From positions 1-45,053 of IMG/VR virus record IMGVR_UViG_3300027741_000006: a DNA stretch of 45,053 nt. One strand, written 5' to 3'. This stretch comes from a virus. The first letter of the stretch is position 1; every line of letters starts with the position of its first letter. Both the position numbers and the translations under genes were made by a program. Below, one piece after another: positions 22,217 through 29,270 of this stretch. Below the pieces are notes generated by a model. The model saw only the letters and a list, made by a program, of their open reading frames with translations. It was not told the origin of the DNA and searched no databases.

Positions 22217-22604
22217 ACGTCATTTATCAGCAGGCTACCGAAGTGGTCTAGAAGCACGGTTTCAAACTGCTTGCGAAGCAAATGGTTGGAAACTAGGTTA
22301 CGAGCAAGACAAAATCAAGTACGTAATCCCTTCTAGCAACCACACATACACACCTGATTTTACTGTTACTAATAACGTCTACATTGAAACTAAGGGGTTG
22401 TGGACAGGTACAGACAGAAAGAAAGCTGTGCTAATTAGCCAACAACACCCAGAAATAAAAATTCTTTATGTGTTGCAACGCAACCAGGGGCTATCTAAGA
22501 AAAGCAAAACAACTTACTTAGACTGGGCAGCTAAAAACAACTTGGACGCTTGTGTGTTTTCAGACAACAAGCATTGGACAGATTACATTTTGAGACACCT
22601 ATGA
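22203..22604 (+). CDS. T7 endonuclease I-like Holliday junction resolvase
   Basis: This 133-residue protein is close in length to T7 gp3 (149 aa). It shows the nuclease core: an early Glu in SGLEARF (E17), then TYTPDF (D52) and YIETKG (E62, K64), the PD-ExK catalytic set. The remainder (KILYVLQRN, TTYLDWAAKN, DNKHWTDYIL) also fits the family. It resolves branched DNA during replication and packaging and helps break down host DNA. The ATG at 22203 gives a natural N-terminus (MPRPKRHLSAGYRSG); frames further upstream overlap the preceding gene. Confidence 0.9.
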   Translation: MPRPKRHLSAGYRSGLEARFQTACEANGWKLGYEQDKIKYVIPSSNHTYTPDFTVTNNVYIETKGLWTGTDRKKAVLISQQHPEIKILYVLQRNQGLSKKSKTTYLDWAAKNNLDACVFSDNKHWTDYILRHL

Positions 22605-22789
22605 TTGAAATTACACCTTTAGAGTTTGTGTTGTTAGTTGGTAATGCAGTTCTTTTGTTTTTGTATTACCAACTACTCCACAAAGCTAAACAGCACCACT
22701 TTGCTATGGCAGCAATCTTGCATGGTTTGCATATTGGCAAACTAAAAATTATTGAAGCAGACAACTCTTTGAAAGTAGAACTGGTATGA
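22601..22789 (+). CDS. Small membrane protein, 62 aa
   Basis: The start overlaps the endonuclease stop (ATGA at 22601). Residues about 7-25 form a hydrophobic segment (PLEFVLLVGNAVLLFLYY). A histidine-rich part follows (KAKQHHFAMAAILHGLHIG), then a soluble tail. It is a probable inner-membrane protein with a short periplasmic N-terminus. The function is unknown. Confidence 0.65.
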   Translation: MIEITPLEFVLLVGNAVLLFLYYQLLHKAKQHHFAMAAILHGLHIGKLKIIEADNSLKVELV

Positions 22790-23070
22790 AGATTTCAGCA
22801 GAAGCAGCAGACCGTAACCGCAAACTAATCAACAAGATTAAAGCTGGTTGGGATAAAGAAGCAAAAACCCCATTGCAATACTTTACAGAAATTAAAGAAG
22901 TTTCTAAAGAGTCTCTTGCATTAGCAACTTTGCCTAACAACAATATGTTTGAGAGGGGTACTTATGTCCCTGGTGACGGAGAAGTTGTGCAAGGGTACAG
23001 ACCTGGAAGTCAAGACCATTTAAATTACAAATCAAAAGGATTGTTATTTGATGAACACAAAAATTCTTAA
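22786..23070 (+). CDS. Hypothetical protein, 94 aa
   Basis: This is another ATGA-coupled gene. The N-terminal half is basic and helical (AADRNRKLINKIKAGWDKEAK); the second half is Gly/Pro-rich with MFERGTYVPGDGE and YRPGSQDHL. No family was recognised. Its 3' end overlaps the next small gene by 20 bases in a different frame. Confidence 0.6.
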   Translation: MKISAEAADRNRKLINKIKAGWDKEAKTPLQYFTEIKEVSKESLALATLPNNNMFERGTYVPGDGEVVQGYRPGSQDHLNYKSKGLLFDEHKNS

Positions 23071-23209
23071 ACAAACAAGAGAGATGTGGAATGTGGCTGA
23101 TGTTCCACGTGAAATAAATAGAGCTAACCAACTTAAATGGGTTCGATCCATTCGTATGTTGGGAGATAAATGGTTGTTAGCAAAACCTATGGAGAGAAAA
23201 GATGTCTAA
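23051..23209 (+). CDS. Small basic protein, 52 aa
   Basis: This 52-residue frame starts at an ATG that overlaps the previous gene and ends 8 bases into the next one. Its ribosome site is AAAGGA, about 10 bases upstream. It is basic and helical (KILKQTREMWNVADV, NRANQLKWVRSIRMLGDKW). It fills a gap that otherwise would have no gene in an arm where genes abut. Nucleic-acid binding is possible given its charge. Confidence 0.6.
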   Translation: MNTKILKQTREMWNVADVPREINRANQLKWVRSIRMLGDKWLLAKPMERKDV

Positions 23210-23417
23210 GTTTTACTTTAGAGCAACGATAGGCTCAGGAGATGAGCCTGTTATTTGTTGTCTTGATTACGAGTTTGACGATGCGGGGGTGTACAACACT
23301 GACCTTACAGAAATAATGTTTCAAGGTACAAACATTTTGTGGTGTCTTACAGAAGAAGTTCAATCGGAACTAGAGATGGAAGGCATTAAACAATTAGAGG
23401 AACCAGAGAATGACTGA
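23202..23417 (+). CDS. Hypothetical acidic protein, 71 aa
   Basis: The ATG at 23202 follows TATGGAGAGAAAAG, an acceptable ribosome site. The protein has beta-type sequence (FYFRATIGSGDEPVICCLDYEF) and an acidic C-terminus (IKQLEEPEND). No family was recognised. It overlaps both neighbours by 8 bases, as is common in this arm. Confidence 0.6.
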   Translation: MSKFYFRATIGSGDEPVICCLDYEFDDAGVYNTDLTEIMFQGTNILWCLTEEVQSELEMEGIKQLEEPEND

Positions 23418-23721
23418 TTCAGGATGGCGCAAGCGTCAAATTGCTGATGAAATCCATTCATGCAGCCCGTTTTGCACCCGACCTATGTGCGTGGCCGAAG
23501 CTGTACAAGCAGAGCGAGAGGCTTGTGCAAAATTGGCGGCAGCTACTATTTGTGATACGCATATACCAACCGGCATAAAAATTTACGGGACTGTTGCAGC
23601 CAAAGCTATTCGAGCAAGAAGCCAAACCCCCTGCACTCACGAATGGATTGACGCTACCACCACAAAACCGCAGTGGCACTGTGCTAAGTGTGGCAAGGAA
23701 TATACCAAGGAAAAAGCATGA
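23410..23721 (+). CDS. Hypothetical protein with Cys pair, 103 aa
   Basis: This 103-residue protein contains the helix EAVQAEREACAKLAAA followed by KAIRARS, a pattern common in accessory proteins of betaproteobacterial phages (recalled, not searched). An N-terminal CSPFCTRPMC is followed by a C-terminal THEW...WHCAKCGKEY segment that looks like half of a zinc ribbon. The role is unknown; nucleic-acid binding is possible. Confidence 0.65.
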   Translation: MTDSGWRKRQIADEIHSCSPFCTRPMCVAEAVQAEREACAKLAAATICDTHIPTGIKIYGTVAAKAIRARSQTPCTHEWIDATTTKPQWHCAKCGKEYTKEKA

Positions 23722-23930
23722 CTGACGAGGATTGGGAATTTAATCGAATCGAAATGGAATCTAGAGCTAGGATGTTGGCTGTGCAATATGCACTAGACAA
23801 ATCACAGATTGTAATTCCATTGCCTATTACACAACAAGAGCTAGACAAAGTTCTTGCAAAACACCCACCAAGCCCTATCCCGTTAATCACAGACGAAGAG
23901 TGGGCAGCACTTAACGAAGGTTCCGAATGA
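23718..23930 (+). CDS. Hypothetical acidic protein, 70 aa
   Basis: The ATGA overlap at 23718 sets the start (MTDEDWEFNRIEMESRAR). It contains ITQQELDKVLAKHPPSP and ends EEWAALNEGSE. The sequence is acidic and helical with no membrane segment or recognised domain. It is coupled to genes on both sides. Confidence 0.6.
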   Translation: MTDEDWEFNRIEMESRARMLAVQYALDKSQIVIPLPITQQELDKVLAKHPPSPIPLITDEEWAALNEGSE

Positions 23931-24217
23931 AAAGAAGCAGACACCAATTGATTCGTGATTTGTTATTAGATTCAGAAGATGGTTTAACTATTAAACAATT
24001 GGTAGAAGCACTTGCAGACAACGATAACCCCAAGTCTATACAAAAGACTGTTAAGAATATTTATGGGGTGTACATTGATCGTTGGGCAGTGCCTAAACGT
24101 GGACAATACGCAGCAGTGTATATGTGCATAGATGTTCCTAGTAACGCACCACATCCAACAGAACGATACTTACCACAAACAACGTGGCAACCAACAACAA
24201 CCAAAGGAATTCAATGA
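23927..24217 (+). CDS. Winged-helix-like protein, 96 aa
   Basis: The first 70 residues look like a winged helix-turn-helix: RHQLIRDLLLDSEDGLTIKQLVEAL, then KSIQKTVKNIYGVYIDRW, then a wing with RGQYAAVYMCI. This suggests DNA binding and possibly control of early or late genes. A proline-rich tail follows. The start overlaps the previous stop (ATGA). No cognate operator is proven; the sites at 10661-10676 or 11097-11134 are candidates only. Confidence 0.62.
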   Translation: MKRSRHQLIRDLLLDSEDGLTIKQLVEALADNDNPKSIQKTVKNIYGVYIDRWAVPKRGQYAAVYMCIDVPSNAPHPTERYLPQTTWQPTTTKGIQ

Positions 24218-24516
24218 GCTATGCAATGGTAGAACTAGACATCATACGTTGGGCTGAAGCACGTAAGATTATCCCCAACAGTACACCAGCAACTCAATTA
24301 CTCAAAGCAATGAGTGAAATTGGTGAGTTAGCAGACGCAACTATCAAACAAGACAAACTTGGCATTGTTGATGGAGTAGGTGATGTTATGGTATGTCTTG
24401 TTAGCTATTGTGCTCTTCAAGATATTGATCTTGTAAGCTGCATGAAAGCAGCCTACCAAGAAATTAAAGATCGCAAAGGAACTTTGTTACCTAACGGGGT
24501 GTTTGTAAAGAAGTAA
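24214..24516 (+). CDS. MazG-like nucleotide pyrophosphohydrolase
   Basis: This 100-residue protein shows the all-alpha NTP pyrophosphatase signature: SEIGELADA (ExxE) and, after about 16 residues, DGVGDVMV (second metal site). MazG-type enzymes hydrolyse NTPs or alarmones to monophosphate and pyrophosphate, and phage copies are thought to adjust nucleotide pools or host stress signals. The ATG at 24214 follows AAAGGAATTCA. It is shorter than a full MazG and matches the small MazG-like single-domain type. Confidence 0.78.
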   Translation: MSYAMVELDIIRWAEARKIIPNSTPATQLLKAMSEIGELADATIKQDKLGIVDGVGDVMVCLVSYCALQDIDLVSCMKAAYQEIKDRKGTLLPNGVFVKK

Positions 24517-24543
24517 GTCTTGTAATTGTAATTTTTAAGATGT

Positions 24544-24573
24544 ACGATTGTTTTGCAACAGTATCGTTGTTTT
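24544..24573 (+). terminator. Possible terminator or attenuator
   Basis: An AT-rich hairpin with a GT bulge (ACGATTGTT with AACA-ATCGT, loop TTGC) spans 24544-24567 and is followed by TGTTTT. It lies between the MazG-like gene and the last gene of the arm. The stem is weak, so termination may be partial. Confidence 0.35.
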
Positions 24574-24586
24574 ACTTGGAGCAATT

Positions 24587-24799
24587 ATGTACAAACTTGA
24601 AATTGAATTGGGTTGGTTGGGTGACGGCAAATTGACTATTGAAACTTCTGACTTTGACATTGTTGAAGTTATCAAAGAATTTGTTGAATTTCAAGAAGCC
24701 GAAGGCTGGATTGGCGCATGGGAAGGCGTTGCCTTTGAAGACTTGGAAGAGTCTGAAGAAGACGAAGCTGAAGAGGAAGAAGAAGCAGAGGCTGCTTAA
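24587..24799 (+). CDS. Acidic C-tail protein, 70 aa, last gene of the early arm
   Basis: The ATG at 24587 follows TTGGAGCAATT. It begins MYKLEIELGWLGDGKL and has a compact beta-alpha start, then a long Glu/Asp tail (roughly 20 of the last 24 residues are acidic or alanine). Its stop shares the sequence TTAA with the stop of the convergent phosphoesterase gene. Acidic tails can mimic DNA and bind host proteins; no target is visible. Confidence 0.65.
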   Translation: MYKLEIELGWLGDGKLTIETSDFDIVEVIKEFVEFQEAEGWIGAWEGVAFEDLEESEEDEAEEEEEAEAA

Positions 24800-25764
24800 T
24801 CGACTACTTTAATCACACGGCCTCGAAACTCTATGGAATCGGGGCTGTGTGTTGTCACCAGTTCAGGCAATAACAATTTGCCATTTACAAATGTTAATAC
24901 AGCAAACCCGCTGCGCCAGTTTAATGGGCCTTGCTCAGTGTAATCTTCAAATTGGGGGCCGTAAGGCTCTGCCAATGTTCCCGTATCAATCCCGTACCGT
25001 ACACCGTTATAGTCGCTAAACGGAGTAACTTTGAGGCTATGCAAATGGCCTGTAATGATGTTTTTGCCCGACCAGATGGCGTTGTTATGAGTGGCATGGA
25101 TACCACCTTTAAAACGATGTTTAACAATTGTTCCTTCATTGATCCACACTGACCAGCAAGGCTCCCAATCTGGGAAGTGGTCTTTGAGAGTGAAGCCCTT
25201 GACATGCTCATACTGTGGAGCATTTGCAGCAAGAAATGTTTCAAACCGTGCATCATGGTTGCCCAAAGGCCACATCAGTTTGACATTATGCCTAGCTTTT
25301 TTAGCAGTCTCTTCAATCTCCCCCATGCAAATAGTACAAGCTTTAAGCTCCTCCATAACTGAAGGAGATTTAGCCCAACCAATGCGAGGATGTCTGCTGA
25401 TCGCAGATCCATCAAAAATATCTCCGTTTGCAATAACCGCATTAGGTTTAAGTTCTTTAATAGCCCACAACAAACCTTTGAATGCAGTAGAGTAAATTCC
25501 CGGCCAAAAGTGGGCGTCACTAAACACAATCACTGTGCCATTTAGGATGCCAAGGTTCTTTTGCTGCGGGTGAACGTGTGCTATTTGAAGATGCTTATAT
25601 TGCTCTTTATCTTGCGGAGCTTTAATAGCAATCTTTAATTTTTGTTCAATCTTTCTACGCCGCCTGTTAAGACCGGATTCGCTTACGCCCAATACTTTAC
25701 TGGCCTCTCGGATTGAGGAGCTGTTTTCAATTGCGCTGATAACCTGTTGATCGGTATTGCCCAT
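24796..25764 (-). CDS. HTH-metallophosphoesterase fusion
   Basis: This 322-residue protein joins an N-terminal HTH (REASKVLGVSESGLNRRRRKI, residues 19-39) to a calcineurin-like phosphoesterase. All the metal motifs are present: FSDAHFW (D83, H85), NGDIFDG (D115, D118), GNHDARF (168-174), a GIHATHN block (H223, H226) and GHLH (239-242). The family cleaves phosphodiesters in nucleic acids or small molecules. The HTH suggests sequence-directed DNA targeting. The ATG at 25764 follows AAGGAAG. It is the last gene of the late arm, after the lysis cassette. Confidence 0.85.
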   Translation of the reverse strand: MGNTDQQVISAIENSSSIREASKVLGVSESGLNRRRRKIEQKLKIAIKAPQDKEQYKHLQIAHVHPQQKNLGILNGTVIVFSDAHFWPGIYSTAFKGLLWAIKELKPNAVIANGDIFDGSAISRHPRIGWAKSPSVMEELKACTICMGEIEETAKKARHNVKLMWPLGNHDARFETFLAANAPQYEHVKGFTLKDHFPDWEPCWSVWINEGTIVKHRFKGGIHATHNNAIWSGKNIITGHLHSLKVTPFSDYNGVRYGIDTGTLAEPYGPQFEDYTEQGPLNWRSGFAVLTFVNGKLLLPELVTTHSPDSIEFRGRVIKVVD

Positions 25765-25812
25765 TACAACTTCCTTCGCCAATAGAGCGTGACATGATTG
25801 AGTATGGTCGAA

Positions 25813-26346
25813 TTAAACTGCGGCAGTAAGAACCTTTTGTGACATTGACAAACCTTTTTCATTTACTTCTTTGACACGACGTTCCCAACCTTTGCCAAAA
25901 GTGTTCCAAGTTGGAAGTTCTTTTAAGTAAGACAAACGAAAAGCACAGTAGTCATTGACAAGTTGTTTTGTGTCTTTAGTTTTTATTGCAGCTAAAGTTT
26001 TAGGGCCAATACTGCCATCAGGTGTTACACCAACACAAGACTGCAACCATTTGGCGGCGCGGCCTGGGCCTGAATTGATTGCTGCATCAAACACAACATA
26101 ATCAATACCCATAGGCATATCATCGCAACAAACTTTGTCCCAGTATTTAGTCTTGTATAAAGGCATGACATCAATAACTGTCAAACCTCGCATAGTTTTT
26201 TCATCAACAGGCTTGCCGCAATATTCTTCCCATGTTGCTTTGGTGCAACCAAGGTTAGTCATGCCACCTGGGTCTTTTGGATTGTTTACAAATCCTCCCT
26301 CATGGACGAGGACGGCTTGCAAAGATTCAATGTAGTTTGCTCTCAT
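25813..26346 (-). CDS. Endolysin: GH108-type N-acetylmuramidase
   Basis: This 177-residue endolysin has the GH108 catalytic start VHEGGFVNNPKDPGG, with E16 as the likely acid. FDAAINSGPGRAAKWLQ and VTPDGSIGPKTLAAI follow, which match the C-terminal peptidoglycan-binding half of this family. It cuts the glycan backbone to release progeny. No signal peptide is evident, so export relies on the holin encoded just upstream. The ATG at 26346 lies one base after the holin stop; the upstream TTG frame was rejected. Confidence 0.92.
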   Translation of the reverse strand: MRANYIESLQAVLVHEGGFVNNPKDPGGMTNLGCTKATWEEYCGKPVDEKTMRGLTVIDVMPLYKTKYWDKVCCDDMPMGIDYVVFDAAINSGPGRAAKWLQSCVGVTPDGSIGPKTLAAIKTKDTKQLVNDYCAFRLSYLKELPTWNTFGKGWERRVKEVNEKGLSMSQKVLTAAV

Positions 26347-26347
26347 G

Positions 26348-26809
26348 TTAGTGCTTGTGTGAGTTACCAAAATAATAAGACAGGATTAGCATGTTAGCAG
26401 CATCAAGGCTACCAAGCATACGAATTACAATTTCTCTCATAGCATCAGGAATATTGTTGTTAAGCAACAAAATATTAACTGTTGCCCAAAGAATAAAAAC
26501 ACCCAACGCTAATGCAGGCGTAACCATTTTGCTGTACCAAGGAGCATTGTTACTAGTAGCAATTGCTAGCTCACGATTACGAGCATTGTCACGATCTGCG
26601 GAGTCTAACTTAGCGTACTCTAATTCCAAGTCAGCTAATTTTTGAGCTGCTTGTGGATCACCAGCAATAGCTTTAGCTACTGCCTCGACGCTATCAGTAA
26701 CTCCAAACTTGCCAGCAATAGCAGTAATAGCAGCACCACCAAGAGGCCCGGCAACAATGGTAGCCAAAGTAGGCGCAGCATTTTTGATGAGAGAAAGAAG
26801 TTCATCCAT
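26348..26809 (-). CDS. Holin, GTA/three-TM type
   Basis: This 153-residue protein has a hydrophobic or amphipathic N-terminal segment (PTLATIVAGPLGGAAITAIAG). A charged middle part follows (LADLELEYAKLDSADRDNARN). Two C-terminal membrane segments are seen (TPALALGVFILWATVNILLL and LDAANMLILSYYFG). This matches the three-TM holin family named for gene-transfer agents. It would open the inner membrane at lysis time and let out the endolysin encoded next. The ATG at 26809 follows GAGGATTTAAA. Confidence 0.82.
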   Translation of the reverse strand: MDELLSLIKNAAPTLATIVAGPLGGAAITAIAGKFGVTDSVEAVAKAIAGDPQAAQKLADLELEYAKLDSADRDNARNRELAIATSNNAPWYSKMVTPALALGVFILWATVNILLLNNNIPDAMREIVIRMLGSLDAANMLILSYYFGNSHKH

Positions 26810-26810
26810 T

Positions 26811-27302
26811 TTAAATCCTCATTTTGTAACTAACAAATTCAATAGTACCCCAACAAATCAAGCCACCAACTATACAACCAGCAAGACCATAAAATATTGT
26901 CTCTACCATCTCAGCCATTTTTTCACGCCTGTTCTTGGCGGCGGCTTCTGCCTTACGCTCTTCACGTTTGCGGTTAGCAATGATAAGGTTGTATTCAGCT
27001 TGAATGGCTTCCCACACATCACCTTGGCCTGAGTAGATTAACTGTTCTTTAAGTTTCTTTTCAGCATCACGCAAAGCTTTAGCTTGCATAACAGTGTCTA
27101 GAGCTTGACCCATGTCTGACCGAGGTTGTTTCCCTTTGTCTTCTGTTGCAGCTTTGGCTACGGTGTCGCGCATCTCAAAAAACTTAATCAGATCACCGCT
27201 GCACTCTTGCAAGTCTTTACCCATTTGGATAGCTTCTTGAACACCAGCAATGGTGCTCTTAGCTAAAGCAAATGCAGCACTGATTGTAATTGGATCAATC
27301 AT
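26811..27302 (-). CDS. Lysis-region membrane protein with coiled coil, 163 aa
   Basis: The protein begins MIDPITISAAFALAKSTIAG with a mildly hydrophobic helix. It continues with long charged helices (KALRDAEKKLKEQL, NRKREERKAEAAAKNRREK). One C-terminal membrane segment (FYGLAGCIVGGLICWGTIEF) is near residues 138-157. Position just upstream of the holin suggests a lysis or spanin-like accessory role, though a C-terminal anchor is unusual for i-spanins. The true ATG is at 27302; the longer frame lacks support. Confidence 0.68.
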   Translation of the reverse strand: MIDPITISAAFALAKSTIAGVQEAIQMGKDLQECSGDLIKFFEMRDTVAKAATEDKGKQPRSDMGQALDTVMQAKALRDAEKKLKEQLIYSGQGDVWEAIQAEYNLIIANRKREERKAEAAAKNRREKMAEMVETIFYGLAGCIVGGLICWGTIEFVSYKMRI

Positions 27303-27303
27303 T

Positions 27304-27936
27304 TTATTCCAATAACAAAATATTGTTAGGTGTGTATTGGGTTGTAATCCAATTTGTACCGTCTGAAATAATGGTGCAAGTATCACCAGCAACAGCAGCA
27401 AGAATTGCTGTGCTAGCAGCACCACCTGTAATTGCAACTACGTTATTAGTAGCAGACACAAGCGTTTGAGCTTGATAGTTTTGAAAATGTAGACTTCTTC
27501 CAGTATTACTAGATGCTCCGGGTAATGTTGCAACACAAGTTGACCCAGACTTGTTGTTAATAATCCAAACATCAGTAGAAGCAACAGTAAAGTCAGCGGT
27601 TTTAGTTACAGGAGCAAAGCTACTACTATAACCAACAGCAGTTAAAACACCACTAGAAAAAGAAAGCCCTGATCCAACAGTAGCATTGCTAAACGCACCA
27701 GCGTTGTTACCGTAAAGAAGAGATGCACCGTTAGTAAACGTAGGTTTGTCAACTACTAAAGTAACAAAATGTCCACTTAAATTAGATATGGAGCCACCAG
27801 TAATAGTGACATTGTTAGCGTCTTGAGAAGCTAAAGACCCATAAACTCTATCACTAAGTCTTTGGAACCAATCTCTCCAGACAAAGCTTTCCTTAATCTC
27901 ATCTCTGGGAATAGGTATAGTAGGTTTAATAGCCAT
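27304..27936 (-). CDS. Tail-associated protein, 210 aa
   Basis: The protein has an N-terminal helix typical of small podovirus tail or fibre-linked proteins (FVWRDWFQRLSDRVYGSL). It continues with beta-repeats such as NNVTITGGSISN and GGAASTAILAAVAGDTC. No catalytic motif is seen. It follows the ATP-grasp gene by 2 bases and precedes lysis genes. A minor tail or fibre function is inferred. The ATG at 27936 was chosen over an upstream in-frame start that overlaps the preceding gene. Confidence 0.65.
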   Translation of the reverse strand: MAIKPTIPIPRDEIKESFVWRDWFQRLSDRVYGSLASQDANNVTITGGSISNLSGHFVTLVVDKPTFTNGASLLYGNNAGAFSNATVGSGLSFSSGVLTAVGYSSSFAPVTKTADFTVASTDVWIINNKSGSTCVATLPGASSNTGRSLHFQNYQAQTLVSATNNVVAITGGAASTAILAAVAGDTCTIISDGTNWITTQYTPNNILLLE

Positions 27937-27938
27937 GA

Positions 27939-29270
27939 TTAACAATACTTAACGTCTTTGCAATAGCCGTTCTTCTTAAGATTAGGCAACATACTTTCTA
28001 ACTTTTTACCAATGTCATCTCGAATCATTGGAGAGTTAATCATGCACACTTTCTTTTTGAAAGTACCGTAGCAGGCTTCACGAGCATCTTCTACAGTCTT
28101 GCCAACACCAGAGACAGTTAACACATAGCTGCCACAAGTAACCAAAGAAGGCTCAGTGTTCTTACCGTCTTTACCAGGAGCGTAACCCATCTTTACTTCA
28201 GACAAATGAATGTTCTTAGTAGCATCTTCCATAGTCAAGTCAAAGATAGGATACCCTGTGTTTTCTTTCTTTTTAACGTTGCTATATGGATAATCAGGTT
28301 GAGACACAACAATGCCGCAGGCAATGTCTTCGCGTACTTTCAATGTGTCTTTACCGTTGATTGAATCAAGCATCCATTGAACAGGATCACCAAGATGCAG
28401 AGCTTGTTGAATCTGAAACAAAGGCCAACCAGGACGAGTAGTAAACTCTAAAGGCCAAGGCATACCCTTGTCATCAATGATGCAGTTGACATCAATGTAG
28501 CCTGTGTAACCAATGCCATGCAAGAAATCTTCAAGAGGTTTAAGAACTTTGTCAGCTAACAAACTCTTTTGTGTGTAACGCAGAATAGTGCCTTGCTCAC
28601 CAGTAGCAGGGCCATAGTCCCCAGACATTAACTTTTTAAATTCCCAGTTCTCAAGGAAGTGTTTGGAGAATCCACCAAGACCAAACCAACCACCAACAGC
28701 CATCTCAGAACCTTCGTGGAACTCTTGCAGAACAAACTCACCATCATAGGCGTTGCTTTTCTTCCACTTGTTTAGCATGAACACCATGTCACGCCAGTCT
28801 TTAGAGCAGTAACTTAAAGCTTTGTCACCATCACCAACAGGTTTAGACACATAGCGTTTGTTCTTGTTAGTAAGCACAAGAGCAATAGCATCATCGTACT
28901 TCTTAAACTTTTGCATAGGAATAGTTGGGATACCAGCACGTTCAAACATAGCAGAACCATACTCACGATCTTGTTCCCAACGAGCACCCTCTACGTTACA
29001 CCCATAGATAGGATAACCTTTAAGACGGTACTTTTCTATTTGTTTAATGTAACGGCTGTTATCAGTAACAAAGATAAGGTCAGCCCAATCCATGCTGCTT
29101 TCCCAATCAACAACCTTTTTAAAACAATCCATGCCATCGCCGTTTTCACAGCGAGTGCCATCAAAGTTGTTACGCATATACACACGGACAGCATGACCGT
29201 GGTTAGCAGACTTAATAGCCAAGTCCAATGCAAACCCACAGTCAAACTGGTCGATGATTAAGAGGTTCAT
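27939..29270 (-). CDS. PurD-like ATP-grasp ligase in the virion operon
   Basis: This 443-residue protein follows the PurD (GAR synthetase) plan. It has an N-terminal Rossmann-like start (MNLLIIDQFDCGFALD), an ATP-grasp core (RYVSKPVGDGDKALSY, FVLQEFHEGSEMAVGG) and the metal-binding WPLEFTTRPGWP. A PurD-type C-domain follows (SYVLTVSGVGKTVEDAREACY, MIRDDIGKKL). The PurD phosphate-binding GNGGREHA motif is not visible, so its substrate may differ. ATP-grasp enzymes join an acyl group to an amine or thiol. The ATG at 29270 overlaps the giant protein's stop (ATGA). No other purine genes are present. Confidence 0.78.
   Translation of the reverse strand: MNLLIIDQFDCGFALDLAIKSANHGHAVRVYMRNNFDGTRCENGDGMDCFKKVVDWESSMDWADLIFVTDNSRYIKQIEKYRLKGYPIYGCNVEGARWEQDREYGSAMFERAGIPTIPMQKFKKYDDAIALVLTNKNKRYVSKPVGDGDKALSYCSKDWRDMVFMLNKWKKSNAYDGEFVLQEFHEGSEMAVGGWFGLGGFSKHFLENWEFKKLMSGDYGPATGEQGTILRYTQKSLLADKVLKPLEDFLHGIGYTGYIDVNCIIDDKGMPWPLEFTTRPGWPLFQIQQALHLGDPVQWMLDSINGKDTLKVREDIACGIVVSQPDYPYSNVKKKENTGYPIFDLTMEDATKNIHLSEVKMGYAPGKDGKNTEPSLVTCGSYVLTVSGVGKTVEDAREACYGTFKKKVCMINSPMIRDDIGKKLESMLPNLKKNGYCKDVKYC

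Noticed and set aside
25091-25495. 134-residue plus-strand frame opposite the phosphoesterase gene
   Set aside because: All phosphoesterase motifs are on the minus strand, and the plus frame shows no recognisable domain or ribosome site.
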